Shown here in pieces: positions 6,304-12,280 of a stretch of 12,280 nucleotides of DNA. Each line of letters begins with the position of its first letter. Within the stretch, counting starts at the first letter, position 1. Location: NCBI GenBank assembly GCA_964400725.1, contig CAYNVS010000067.1:1-12280 (forward strand). The letters are read 5' to 3'. The position numbers and the translations under genes were made by a program. Source of the DNA: CAYNVS01 sp964400725. GTDB lineage: Bacteria; Myxococcota_A; SURF-8; CAYNVS01. The notes under the pieces are model-generated. The model did no database searches. It had not been told where the DNA came from and saw only the letters and a list, made by a program, of their open reading frames with translations.

Positions 6304-7758
6304 AACGGTAAAAACAATAGACGCCGGCAGTTTTTTTTCAATGGCCGACAATCCTGCGGACGCCGCCGCCGCTGCAAGCTCTTCGGCAAGCGCGTCGCCG
6401 CCCCAAAGCTGATAGGGAGCCCATGAAGCTTCTCCGCGGAATACGGGGACGTTCGAGACGTCTTTTCCTTCCCAGCGGCTCCAGGTTATATCGGCGGTTT
6501 TCGCTAAAAACTCCGGCTTTGCCGCCGCGGTCTTGCAAAGCGCGTAATAATTCAATTTTACCGCTCGCGCCGCCGCGCTCCAATCGAGCTTCGGGAATTC
6601 CGCAAGCTGCATAAGCGCGCCTTCGACGATTCTCGACCTTTGTTTTTTCGCCTGAAAATGTTCCGCTAAAATTTTCGTCTCCGCGCCCGCTTCCGACGCG
6701 TCGATTTCGGGTTTAAGCGTCAAATCCCATTCGCAGGAATAAAAAACCGATTTTGTTTTGGGAAGAACAAGTCTGCCGCCAGAGTACAGCTCTTTTTTCG
6801 CGTTTACCGAGCCGGCGGCGACGGTCCATACTCCGTCGTCCGATTTGCTCCCAAGCGTTTCTAGTCCGGCGGCGCCGAAGGTTTCCGGGTTAAGGCGCCC
6901 GACTTGAAAGTCGAAATCCATTTTGTCCGCGAGCGGGTCTATCGGCCACAGCGGGAAGGCTAAAAAATTTATTCCGTACGGGTAGTCCGCCGCATTCCGC
7001 GCCCGCTTTGCCAGTTCGTCCGCCGCGCCCGTCAACCGGCCGTCTAGAGACAGAAAGTATATTCTTACCGCCGCCGCTCCGCGGTAGTCGGCTGCGGTTA
7101 AAGTTCCGTCGATGGAAGAAACGACGTTAAAATCGGCGGCTCCCCGGCGCGAGAATTTTTTAAACGAAGCGTCCTTTTTCATAAAGGCTTCCGCGGCTTG
7201 AAGGCTCAAAGCGGAGCCGGTCTTAAACAACCCCTCGAACGGAAGCAGCGCCGCGACGGCGGCGGCGCTCGCGGAGCCGGTCTGCGTTATTAGCTTCGCC
7301 GCCGCTGTCCATTGCGGGCGGTCGTCGTCTCCGCAGCCGATCGGCGAATTGGTTATGAAAATCAAGTTTTTTCTATCGGCGAGCAGTTTTGTAAGCGGCG
7401 CGTCCGAAGGCCGCTTTTTGGCCGCGTAAAACGAAGGCGAAACCGCGTCGTCGTCGTCCGCCGGGGATAAATCGGAGAGTTTAACGAAGCGCGTCCGCGG
7501 AAAATTTTTTAGAACGGCCAAGGGAATTATTTCCGCAAGCGTTTTTTTCCATGCCGCGTCTTTTGCCGCGGCAAAACCCGCCATAGACTCGAAGTCGTCG
7601 AGAACCACCGCCAAATCGTCGTCGGATAACGGCTCGGCGGTTTTTTTCGCCTCTTTTTTCGGTTCGCCGGGAGCTTTTTTAGGGGCGCAGGCTGCGGCGC
7701 ATAAAAGCGGAGCCATGCACGCGAGCAAAAAACAAAACGCCGTTTTGCTATTTTTCAT
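6292..7758 (-). CDS. Predicted lipoprotein of unknown function, possible degenerate VWA-like domain
   Basis: This is a 488-residue protein with an N-terminal signal peptide and probable lipobox AAAC at Cys24, followed by a Lys/Pro/Glu-rich linker (26-44). I chose ATG 7758 because AAAGGAG (complement of 7766-7772) sits 7 bases upstream and the signal starts there; a longer frame to 7836 adds 26 unrelated residues. Residues 48-62 (LAVVLDDFESMAGF) look like the first strand and MIDAS loop of a VWA domain, but the DxSxS serine at position 3 is Phe. A helix (70-84), a strand (RFVKLSD, 90-96) and a strand LIFITNSP (132-139) follow in plausible Rossmann-like order. The region 225-270 has further strand/helix alternation. 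The C-terminal half (300-488) is unrecognised, with Trp/Tyr-rich segments. It probably shares a transcript with the HAD gene 43 bases upstream. Function is unknown. Confidence 0.8.
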   Translation of the reverse strand: MKNSKTAFCFLLACMAPLLCAAACAPKKAPGEPKKEAKKTAEPLSDDDLAVVLDDFESMAGFAAAKDAAWKKTLAEIIPLAVLKNFPRTRFVKLSDLSPADDDDAVSPSFYAAKKRPSDAPLTKLLADRKNLIFITNSPIGCGDDDRPQWTAAAKLITQTGSASAAAVAALLPFEGLFKTGSALSLQAAEAFMKKDASFKKFSRRGAADFNVVSSIDGTLTAADYRGAAAVRIYFLSLDGRLTGAADELAKRARNAADYPYGINFLAFPLWPIDPLADKMDFDFQVGRLNPETFGAAGLETLGSKSDDGVWTVAAGSVNAKKELYSGGRLVLPKTKSVFYSCEWDLTLKPEIDASEAGAETKILAEHFQAKKQRSRIVEGALMQLAEFPKLDWSAAARAVKLNYYALCKTAAAKPEFLAKTADITWSRWEGKDVSNVPVFRGEASWAPYQLWGGDALAEELAAAAASAGLSAIEKKLPASIVFTVKKK

Positions 7759-7801
7759 TTTCAAACTCCTTTCGGGCTCTCGGCGCAAGCGCCCGCCGCC
7801 T

Positions 7802-8542
7802 TTACAAGTAATGCGCGAGCCGCGCGAGCGAATCAAGCGCGGCGAAGCGTCCGCCGCTCTCCGGCGTTCTTTCCGGGTCGCGCGTTATAATGGCCGGCCT
7901 TATTCCGGCGCTTATCGCGCCTTCCGCGTCGTCGTGAACGGAGTCGCCGACGTGCAGAGTCTCGGCGGCGTCGAGCGACATTTTTTTAAGCGCGAAATTG
8001 AATATTTCCGGAGACGGTTTCTCGAAGCCGATTTCGGAGGAAATGAAAATTTCCTCAAAGTAATCGGACAGGCCGAGGTTGACGATAATCCCCTGCAGGC
8101 GGTAATCCCAGTTTGAAACCACCGCGAGCCGGTAACCTTTGCGCTTTAAATAATCTAGGGTGGGAAGCGCGTCGTCGAAGAGCCGCCAAGCCTTTTCGGA
8201 CGCGAATTTTTCGTAAAGCTCGTCGAAGAACGCTTTAAAATCGGTTAGTTCCGCCATGTACGGCTGGAATACTTCCGCTACGAACGTCTCCCAGAATTTT
8301 TTCGTTCCGTCCCTGTCGGTTTTAAAAAGAAATTCCTTTCTTTTTTGCTCGTACTGCCGCCAAAGCCTCGGAAACCGAGCGCGAATATCCGCCGCAGAGG
8401 CGCGGCAGCCGTATTTTCGGGCGGTTTCGGCGTAGCTTTCGGCGACGTCGGGCGAGGCCGAAAGAAGAGTGTTTCCGGCGTCGAAAAAAACCGCCTTCAC
8501 GCCTTCAAAAAATTTTTCGCTCGTCGCGTTGGACATCGACAT
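7802..8542 (-). CDS. HAD-superfamily hydrolase, REG-2/HDHD3-like subfamily
   Basis: This 246-residue cytoplasmic HAD protein is a probable small-molecule phosphatase of unknown substrate. Motif I is FFDAGNTLL with nucleophile Asp21. The usual second Asp of DxDxT is Gly23, a variant seen in REG-2/HDHD3-like members. A helical cap covers about residues 27-120. Motif II is Ser143 in VVSNWDYRL, which is close to the SNxDxRL pattern of the REG-2 group. Motif III is Lys175 in GFEKPSPEIF, and motif IV is VGDSVHDD with Asp200 and Asp204/205. The length is normal for the family. ATG 8542 has AAGG (complement of 8550-8553) 7 bases upstream; a second ATG two codons later is possible. It is the first gene of a likely two-gene unit with the downstream lipoprotein. 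The loss of the acid/base Asp could lower or change phosphatase activity. Confidence 0.9.
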   Translation of the reverse strand: MSMSNATSEKFFEGVKAVFFDAGNTLLSASPDVAESYAETARKYGCRASAADIRARFPRLWRQYEQKRKEFLFKTDRDGTKKFWETFVAEVFQPYMAELTDFKAFFDELYEKFASEKAWRLFDDALPTLDYLKRKGYRLAVVSNWDYRLQGIIVNLGLSDYFEEIFISSEIGFEKPSPEIFNFALKKMSLDAAETLHVGDSVHDDAEGAISAGIRPAIITRDPERTPESGGRFAALDSLARLAHYL

Positions 8543-8557
8543 TGTGAAACCTTATTC

Positions 8558-8587
8558 AAAATAAAGCCGCGGTTTTTTATGCGCGGC
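8558..8587 (-). promoter_or_regulatory. Terminator-like hairpin in the HAD leader
   Basis: Read on the minus strand, GCCGCG (8587-8582) pairs perfectly with CGCGGC (8571-8566) around a 10-base A-rich loop. It is followed at once by TTTATTTT (8565-8558), then the AAGG ribosome-binding site. It sits between the predicted promoter and the HAD start. It could attenuate transcription or simply protect the 5' end of the mRNA. Confidence 0.4.
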
Positions 8588-8602
8588 GAATGCGGTAAAA
8601 GC

Positions 8603-8631
8603 AGTATATTTGTTTAATTCGGCGGGCGCAA
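8603..8631 (-). promoter_or_regulatory. Putative promoter of the HAD gene
   Basis: On the minus strand TTGCGC (8631-8626) and TATACT (8608-8603; 5 of 6 to the -10 consensus) are spaced by 17 bases. The expected transcription start is near 8596, giving a leader of about 54 bases that begins almost directly with the hairpin 8587-8566. Confidence 0.4.
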
Positions 8632-8704
8632 TTCAAATTGAAGCGGCGCGGCTTTTGCGGGTTAAAAATAAAAAAGAAGAGAACGGAATAAATTATAAAA
8701 AATT

Positions 8705-8735
8705 CCGCGCATCTCCGCGGCCTCGGCGGTTTTTT
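8705..8735 (+). other. Overlapping alternative hairpins ending in a T6 run upstream of the radical SAM operon
   Basis: CCGCG (8705-8709) can pair with CGCGG (8716-8720). Alternatively CCGC (8715-8718) can pair with GCGG (8726-8729), immediately followed by T6 (8730-8735). The two pairings exclude each other, as in an attenuator, but both stems are short and the region is rich in CGG, so chance is possible. Confidence 0.25.
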
Positions 8736-8808
8736 ATACAAATTGGGAACCAGTCAAGGAGGAAAAACGGCGTAGGCGATTTTATCTTTTCTTTTGCGAG
8801 AAGGCGTG

Positions 8809-8814
8809 TATAAA
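8809..8814 (+). promoter_or_regulatory. Possible -10 element of the radical SAM operon
   Basis: TATAAA (8809-8814), preceded by TG, lies 26 bases before the ATG and would place the RNA start just ahead of the ribosome-binding site. No -35 of recognisable quality is found 15-19 bases upstream. Confidence 0.3.
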
Positions 8815-8840
8815 TAAAAGATTGAGCGGGAGGTTTGCGC

Positions 8841-10454
8841 ATGGATTTTTCGCGTCCAGACGTCGCGCTGGTGTTTGCGCCCGTCGCTACAAAAACGACT
8901 TTCGTCGAGCTGGGGATTCCGAGACTGACGGCTATACTTAAAAGCGCCGGATTTTCCGTCCTTTCGGACGACTTAAACGTTAGGCTGCTGCGGCAGTATT
9001 TTTTAACGAAACCGCAGCTCGAATGGCTGGCGGCGGAGCTTAAACGCAAACCGCTTTCCGCTTCCGAAATACCGATTGAAATCGTCGAGCCGGAATATTA
9101 CGCGGAAAAATTCTTAAAATTTACCGCCGACGAGGCTTTGGCCTTTTTAAAGAGCTCGACGGAGCTTGAATTTTACCGCACTTTGATGAACGTTTACGTC
9201 AACAGGCGGTCGCTTATCGCGCCGCGCTATTACGTTGAAGACGTCGCCCGCCGCGCCGAAATAAAAAACGAATTCCTTGAGGATTTTTTTAATTACGCCT
9301 TTTTTGACAGAATAGAGAAAGTCCCGAAGTTTGTAGGCGTTTCAATCATCGCCGGCGAGCAGACCTATCCGGCGGCGTATTTTTCGAGGATGGTAAAGCG
9401 GGCGAGCCCCGAAACGCATGTGGCGTGGGGCGGGCCGTGGGCTACGGCGGCCGGGCCGGTTCTGGACAACGCTCTGCGGGCGTTTCCCTTCGTCGATTCC
9501 TTCATGCGGTACGAGGCGGAAAAATCAATCGTCAAACTTGCGAAGGCGTCGATTGACGGCGGCGGTTTCGAGCCGGTTCCCAACCTCGTTTGGAAGGACG
9601 CGTCCGGCCAGATAAGGCGCAACGAAGTGGCGGAGCCGCTGCCGTTCGACGAGCTGCCGCTGCCCGCCTTTTCCGACATGCCGCTTTACCTTTACACCGA
9701 TAAGATACTGCCGGTTCAAACGACTCGCAACTGCTCGTACGGCAAATGCGTATTCTGCTACCACCGCATAAGCAGCGCGGCAAGCAAATGGCAGGAGTGC
9801 GGGGCGGCCAACGCCGCGAGACGAATGGAGCTTTACGCCGAGCAGACCGGGCTGAAGCGCTTTTTTCTCGCCGATTCGTGCACCGGCAGAAACCTTCTTT
9901 CTAATATCGCCGACCTGCTTATTGAGGGCGGAAAAAACTACCGGATAACGGCGATGAGCCGGTCGGACGGGCGATGGAGCGCGCCGCTGTGCGAGAAACT
10001 GTTCAAGGCGGGAATCTCCGAAATTTACATGGGGCTCGAATCGACTTCTCAGCGCAGCCTCGATTTTATGGAAAAAGGAATAACGCTGGAAAACGCGCTT
10101 TCCGACCTCACCAACATGACGGCGGCGGGAATAGCGACGGTCGTCTTCATCCTCGATTACCCGACCCAAAGCGAAGAGGAGTTGATAGGAACGTTCGAGT
10201 GGGTTTTGGCGCGCGCGTCTATAATTTCGGCTATCATAGTGCAAAAATTCGAGCTTGGGCGCAACAGTCCGGCGTTTGAAGAGCCGGAAAGGCTTGAAAT
10301 TACGATAGACGAGAGGGCGGACTTTGATTTGAACGTCTTTTCCCACGGGTACGCCGCGAAAAGAGAGGTCTCCAAGGAGCGCTTCGAGGAACTAGCCCGT
10401 ATTTATATCGCCAAATTCGAAGAATTGAAGCGAAAAAAACGCTCGGCGGATTAG
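8841..10454 (+). CDS. B12-binding-type radical SAM enzyme of unknown substrate
   Basis: This is a 537-residue cytoplasmic enzyme. The N-terminus has a split cobalamin-binding-like fold: strand VALVFAP (8-14), helix, strand VLSDDLN (40-46), a helical insert of about 110 residues, then FVGVSII (164-170), VAWGGPWAT (194-202) and a helix to about 236. The linker (246-282) includes NLVWKD and the LP-rich stretch usual before the catalytic barrel in this class. The [4Fe-4S] cysteines are Cys298, Cys303 and Cys306 in NCSYGKCVFC. The spacing is Cx4Cx2C instead of the classical Cx3Cx2C, as known in some B12-type radical SAM groups. MGLEST (397-402) fits the barrel's SAM region. No DxHxxG cobalamin motif is seen, so true B12 use is uncertain. 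ATG 8841 has GGGAGG (8828-8833) 7 bases upstream, which favours it over TTG 8835. It is first in an operon with PfkB and GH4 genes. Confidence 0.88.
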   Translation: MDFSRPDVALVFAPVATKTTFVELGIPRLTAILKSAGFSVLSDDLNVRLLRQYFLTKPQLEWLAAELKRKPLSASEIPIEIVEPEYYAEKFLKFTADEALAFLKSSTELEFYRTLMNVYVNRRSLIAPRYYVEDVARRAEIKNEFLEDFFNYAFFDRIEKVPKFVGVSIIAGEQTYPAAYFSRMVKRASPETHVAWGGPWATAAGPVLDNALRAFPFVDSFMRYEAEKSIVKLAKASIDGGGFEPVPNLVWKDASGQIRRNEVAEPLPFDELPLPAFSDMPLYLYTDKILPVQTTRNCSYGKCVFCYHRISSAASKWQECGAANAARRMELYAEQTGLKRFFLADSCTGRNLLSNIADLLIEGGKNYRITAMSRSDGRWSAPLCEKLFKAGISEIYMGLESTSQRSLDFMEKGITLENALSDLTNMTAAGIATVVFILDYPTQSEEELIGTFEWVLARASIISAIIVQKFELGRNSPAFEEPERLEITIDERADFDLNVFSHGYAAKREVSKERFEELARIYIAKFEELKRKKRSAD

Positions 10455-10497
10455 CCGCTTTTATTCATAACCGACGCGGAGGAGCAGCGGAGGACAA

Positions 10498-11433
10498 ATG
10501 GATTACGAAGTCGTAACCGTAGGCGACACTTACTTCGACGTAATTTTTACGGGGCTGGAAGACGACCCGACGCTGGGGCGCGAGGTCTTTTCTCAGAATT
10601 TATCCGCGTGCGGCGGAGGAATTTTTAACACCGCGGCGGCGTTAAGCAGGCTGTCGGTAAAGGTCGCCCTCTGCACCGAAGTCGGCAGCGACCCGTTCAG
10701 CCAGTTTCTTTTGGAAGCGTACAAAAAGGAAGGAATCGACTCCGGCCTGTTCGTTAAACACCGCGGCGACTACAAGTTCGTAACCGTCGCGTTTTCCCGC
10801 TCGAACGACCGCGGATTTTTGTCGTACGCCGAAGGCGGAGGCAAACGCCGCAGCTCCACGCGCTTCCACCCCGATCTTCTCGCCCGCGCCAAGGGAGCGA
10901 AATTGCTGCATCTTCCGGGCGTTGAAAACGGCGTCGGAGCTATGCAGCTCGCTAAGGAAGCGAAGCGCGGCGGAATGACGGTCGCGCTCGACTGCCAAGA
11001 GACGCCGAGAACTTTCGACGACCCGAAACTGCGCGCCCTTTTGGCGTGCTGCGACTATTTCATGCCGAACGAGCCGGAGGCGCTTCGCGTCAGCGGCGCC
11101 GCGGACGAGGACGAGGCGCTGGATAAAATCCTTGAGTTCGTTCCGAACGCGGTTATAAAGCTGGGCGCGAGAGGCGCGGTCGCAAAAAGCCGGGGCAAAG
11201 CCAAAATTTACGCCGCTGCGATGAGTCTGGGACGAACTATAGACACAACCGGCGCGGGCGATTGTTTCAACGCCGGGTTTATTTATGGATTATTACGGGA
11301 TTATTCTCTTGAAAATTCGTTGATTTTCGGCAATATTTGCGGAGGATTAAGCGTAACCGCAATAGGCGGCGCCACCGCCAGCCCCACGGAAGACGGCTTG
11401 CTGAAGCTGTTCAACAAGGTTAAGGCGGCGTAA
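10498..11433 (+). CDS. PfkB-family carbohydrate/nucleoside kinase
   Basis: This is a 311-residue ribokinase-like (PfkB) kinase that should transfer phosphate from ATP to a sugar or nucleoside hydroxyl. The substrate-binding N-terminus contains DTYFDV (10-15) and the glycine-rich CGGGIFNTAAALSRL (38-52), corresponding to the first PfkB signature. The C-terminal signature DTTGAGDCFNAGF (249-261) has the anion-hole TGAG and the catalytic base Asp255. NEPEA (191-195) is the family's typical central motif. The length is normal. ATG 10498 is preceded by two Shine-Dalgarno-like stretches, GGAGGAG (10478-10484) and GGAGGA (10489-10494); the nearer one is close to the start, at about 3-4 bases. The gene lies 43 bases after the radical SAM gene and 26 bases before the GH4 gene, implying one transcript. 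The exact substrate cannot be read from the sequence. Confidence 0.93.
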   Translation: MDYEVVTVGDTYFDVIFTGLEDDPTLGREVFSQNLSACGGGIFNTAAALSRLSVKVALCTEVGSDPFSQFLLEAYKKEGIDSGLFVKHRGDYKFVTVAFSRSNDRGFLSYAEGGGKRRSSTRFHPDLLARAKGAKLLHLPGVENGVGAMQLAKEAKRGGMTVALDCQETPRTFDDPKLRALLACCDYFMPNEPEALRVSGAADEDEALDKILEFVPNAVIKLGARGAVAKSRGKAKIYAAAMSLGRTIDTTGAGDCFNAGFIYGLLRDYSLENSLIFGNICGGLSVTAIGGATASPTEDGLLKLFNKVKAA

Positions 11434-11459
11434 GCTGCGCGTAAAAAAAGGAATTTTTA

Positions 11460-12280
11460 ATGGCAAAAAAACTTTGCATAATCGGCGGAGGCTCCGCGTA
11501 CATACCGGGCTTCATCAAGGCGATGCTCGCGCATAAGGACGACTTTAAAGGCTGGACCGCAACCCTTTACGACATCGACCTCGACCACTTGCAGCTGGTT
11601 GGGACGCTTTCGCAAAAAATGGCCGACGCCGCCGGCGCCGACATTAAATTCGAGGCGAAAGCCGACAGACTTGAAGCGTTTGCGGGCTCCGACTACATTT
11701 TAACGAGCTTTCGTCAGGGCGGCTTCGAGATGCGGATTCACGACGAGCAAATTCCGCTTAAATACGACGTAATCGGCAACGAAACGGTGGGGCCTGGCGG
11801 CTTTTTTTACGGGATGCGAACCGTCGTCGAGGTAAAAGGAATGATAGCCGACTTTGAAAAGGCGTGCCCCAACGCTATTATTCTTAACTACACCAACCCG
11901 ACGAACATCGTAACCGAGGCTCTGTGCCGTTACAGCTCGATGAACATTTACGGCATGTGCGACCAGCCGCCGCACGACGCCCGCTTTTTTGCCGGGCTTT
12001 TGGGCAAGAGCGGCGCGAAAATCGAGTCGAAGAGCATTGGCTTGAACCACGCGAATTTCACGGTCGAGTTTAAGCTCGACGGCGTTGACGCGATGGGCGA
12101 GCTGCTGGCGAAGGGCGAAAGCCTGCTCGACGCCGACGGATTGTCGGACGACGAAAAGCTGCAAATAAGATTGATGGCGGCTACGAAGCTGATACCGGTA
12201 AAATACAATCAATTCTATTACTTTCCGCGTCATACCGTAAAACGCGAGCAGAGCCGCGGCAAGTGCCGCGCCGAAGTAAT
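11460..12280 (+). CDS. Glycoside hydrolase family 4 enzyme, 6-phospho-glucosidase-like (3' truncated by window)
   Basis: GH4 enzymes hydrolyse glycosides (often 6-phospho-alpha/beta-glucosides) by an unusual redox-elimination mechanism needing NAD+ and a divalent metal, usually Mn2+. The frame is open to the window end, giving 273 visible residues of a usual 400-450. The NAD-binding start is IGGGSAYIP (8-16), with LYDID at 36-40. FRQGG (84-88), DEQIPLKYDVIGNET (95-109) and VGPGG (110-114) match the family core, and NYTNPTN (143-149) is the usual NxTNP element. The metal ligands appear as Cys167 (GMCDQP) and His197 (GLNHANF). A Tyr-rich segment near 249-254 may hold the catalytic tyrosine. ATG 11460 has AAAGGA (11447-11452) 7 bases upstream. 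The gene is third in the operon. Within GH4 the phospho-beta-glucosidase-like group is my best guess, with the substrate uncertain. Confidence 0.9.
   Translation, partial: MAKKLCIIGGGSAYIPGFIKAMLAHKDDFKGWTATLYDIDLDHLQLVGTLSQKMADAAGADIKFEAKADRLEAFAGSDYILTSFRQGGFEMRIHDEQIPLKYDVIGNETVGPGGFFYGMRTVVEVKGMIADFEKACPNAIILNYTNPTNIVTEALCRYSSMNIYGMCDQPPHDARFFAGLLGKSGAKIESKSIGLNHANFTVEFKLDGVDAMGELLAKGESLLDADGLSDDEKLQIRLMAATKLIPVKYNQFYYFPRHTVKREQSRGKCRAEV

Larger units (their letters stand above)
8543..8840. other. Divergent intergenic control region between the HAD gene and the radical SAM operon
   Basis: This is 298 bases with no credible gene. It holds a promoter and leader hairpin for the HAD gene, a hairpin pair with a T6 run (8705-8735), and a -10-like box near the radical SAM start. 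A full-strength Shine-Dalgarno-like AAGGAGG occurs at 8756-8762 without a start codon at suitable distance. Confidence 0.6.

Noticed and set aside
7759..7836. N-terminal extension of the minus-strand lipoprotein
   Set aside because: The extension overlaps the end of the HAD gene and precedes the lipoprotein signal. AAAGGAG supports ATG 7758.
8756..8762. Perfect Shine-Dalgarno-like AAGGAGG
   Set aside because: No ATG, GTG or TTG occurs at a workable distance downstream, and no small frame follows.
8740..8770. Possible cobalamin riboswitch upstream of the B12-type radical SAM gene
   Set aside because: GGGAACCAG and AAGGAGG are superficially suggestive, but the conserved B12-box-type core and the long multi-helix layout are not found in the 298-base gap.
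8610..8813. 67-residue plus-strand frame in the intergenic region before the radical SAM gene
   Set aside because: It has a TTG start without a ribosome-binding site, basic low-complexity composition, and runs across regulatory sequence.
9525..10346. Minus-strand open frame of 273 residues opposite the radical SAM gene
   Set aside because: The sense frame carries the radical SAM motifs. The antisense product is Arg-rich with no family features.

Overview
The window looks like a chromosomal segment of a Gram-negative bacterium. It carries two predicted lipoproteins, a third exported protein, ordinary housekeeping genes, and clean Shine-Dalgarno and intrinsic-terminator signals. Gene bodies are GC-rich (GCG/GCC alanine codons) while lysine is mostly AAA and intergenic stretches are AT-rich. 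The large cysteine-rich plus HYDIN/ASPM-like plus von Willebrand A lipoprotein is a protein style typical of Myxococcota, Bradymonadota and related former deltaproteobacteria. I would place the organism there with low to moderate confidence. No mobile element, tRNA, rRNA or CRISPR is visible.

Layout. (1) 1-747, +: the 3' end of alaS, which begins outside the window. It converges on (2) 848-3994, -: a 1048-residue lipoprotein with a Cys-rich N-terminus, several Ig-like anchor modules and a C-terminal VWA domain. A bidirectional terminator at 793-828 separates the two. (3) A divergent control region (3995-4282) with a good promoter for rlmN and three inverted repeats. (4) 4283-5326, +: rlmN. 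(5) 5524-6156, +: a small exported protein with a CsgG/LpoB-like sequence pattern, followed by a terminator-like hairpin. (6) On the minus strand, a HAD phosphatase of the REG-2/HDHD3 type (8542-7802) followed 43 bases later by an unrecognised lipoprotein (7758-6292) that may contain a degenerate VWA fold. (7) A second divergent control region (8543-8840). (8) 8841-12280, +: a tight three-gene cluster of a B12-binding-type radical SAM enzyme, a PfkB-family sugar kinase and a glycoside hydrolase family 4 enzyme cut by the window end.

How the genes work together. alaS and rlmN belong to translation and RNA modification and look independent of their neighbours. The HAD gene and its downstream lipoprotein probably share a transcript. 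The radical SAM, PfkB and GH4 genes are separated by only 43 and 26 bases, each with its own ribosome-binding site, so they very likely form one operon. A plausible but unproven reading is a small carbohydrate or glycoside pathway in which GH4 releases a sugar (or sugar phosphate), PfkB phosphorylates a product, and the radical SAM enzyme modifies some substrate. This cluster is the best candidate for something undescribed here. The evidence for novelty is the gene combination and some motif variants, not a recognised new system.
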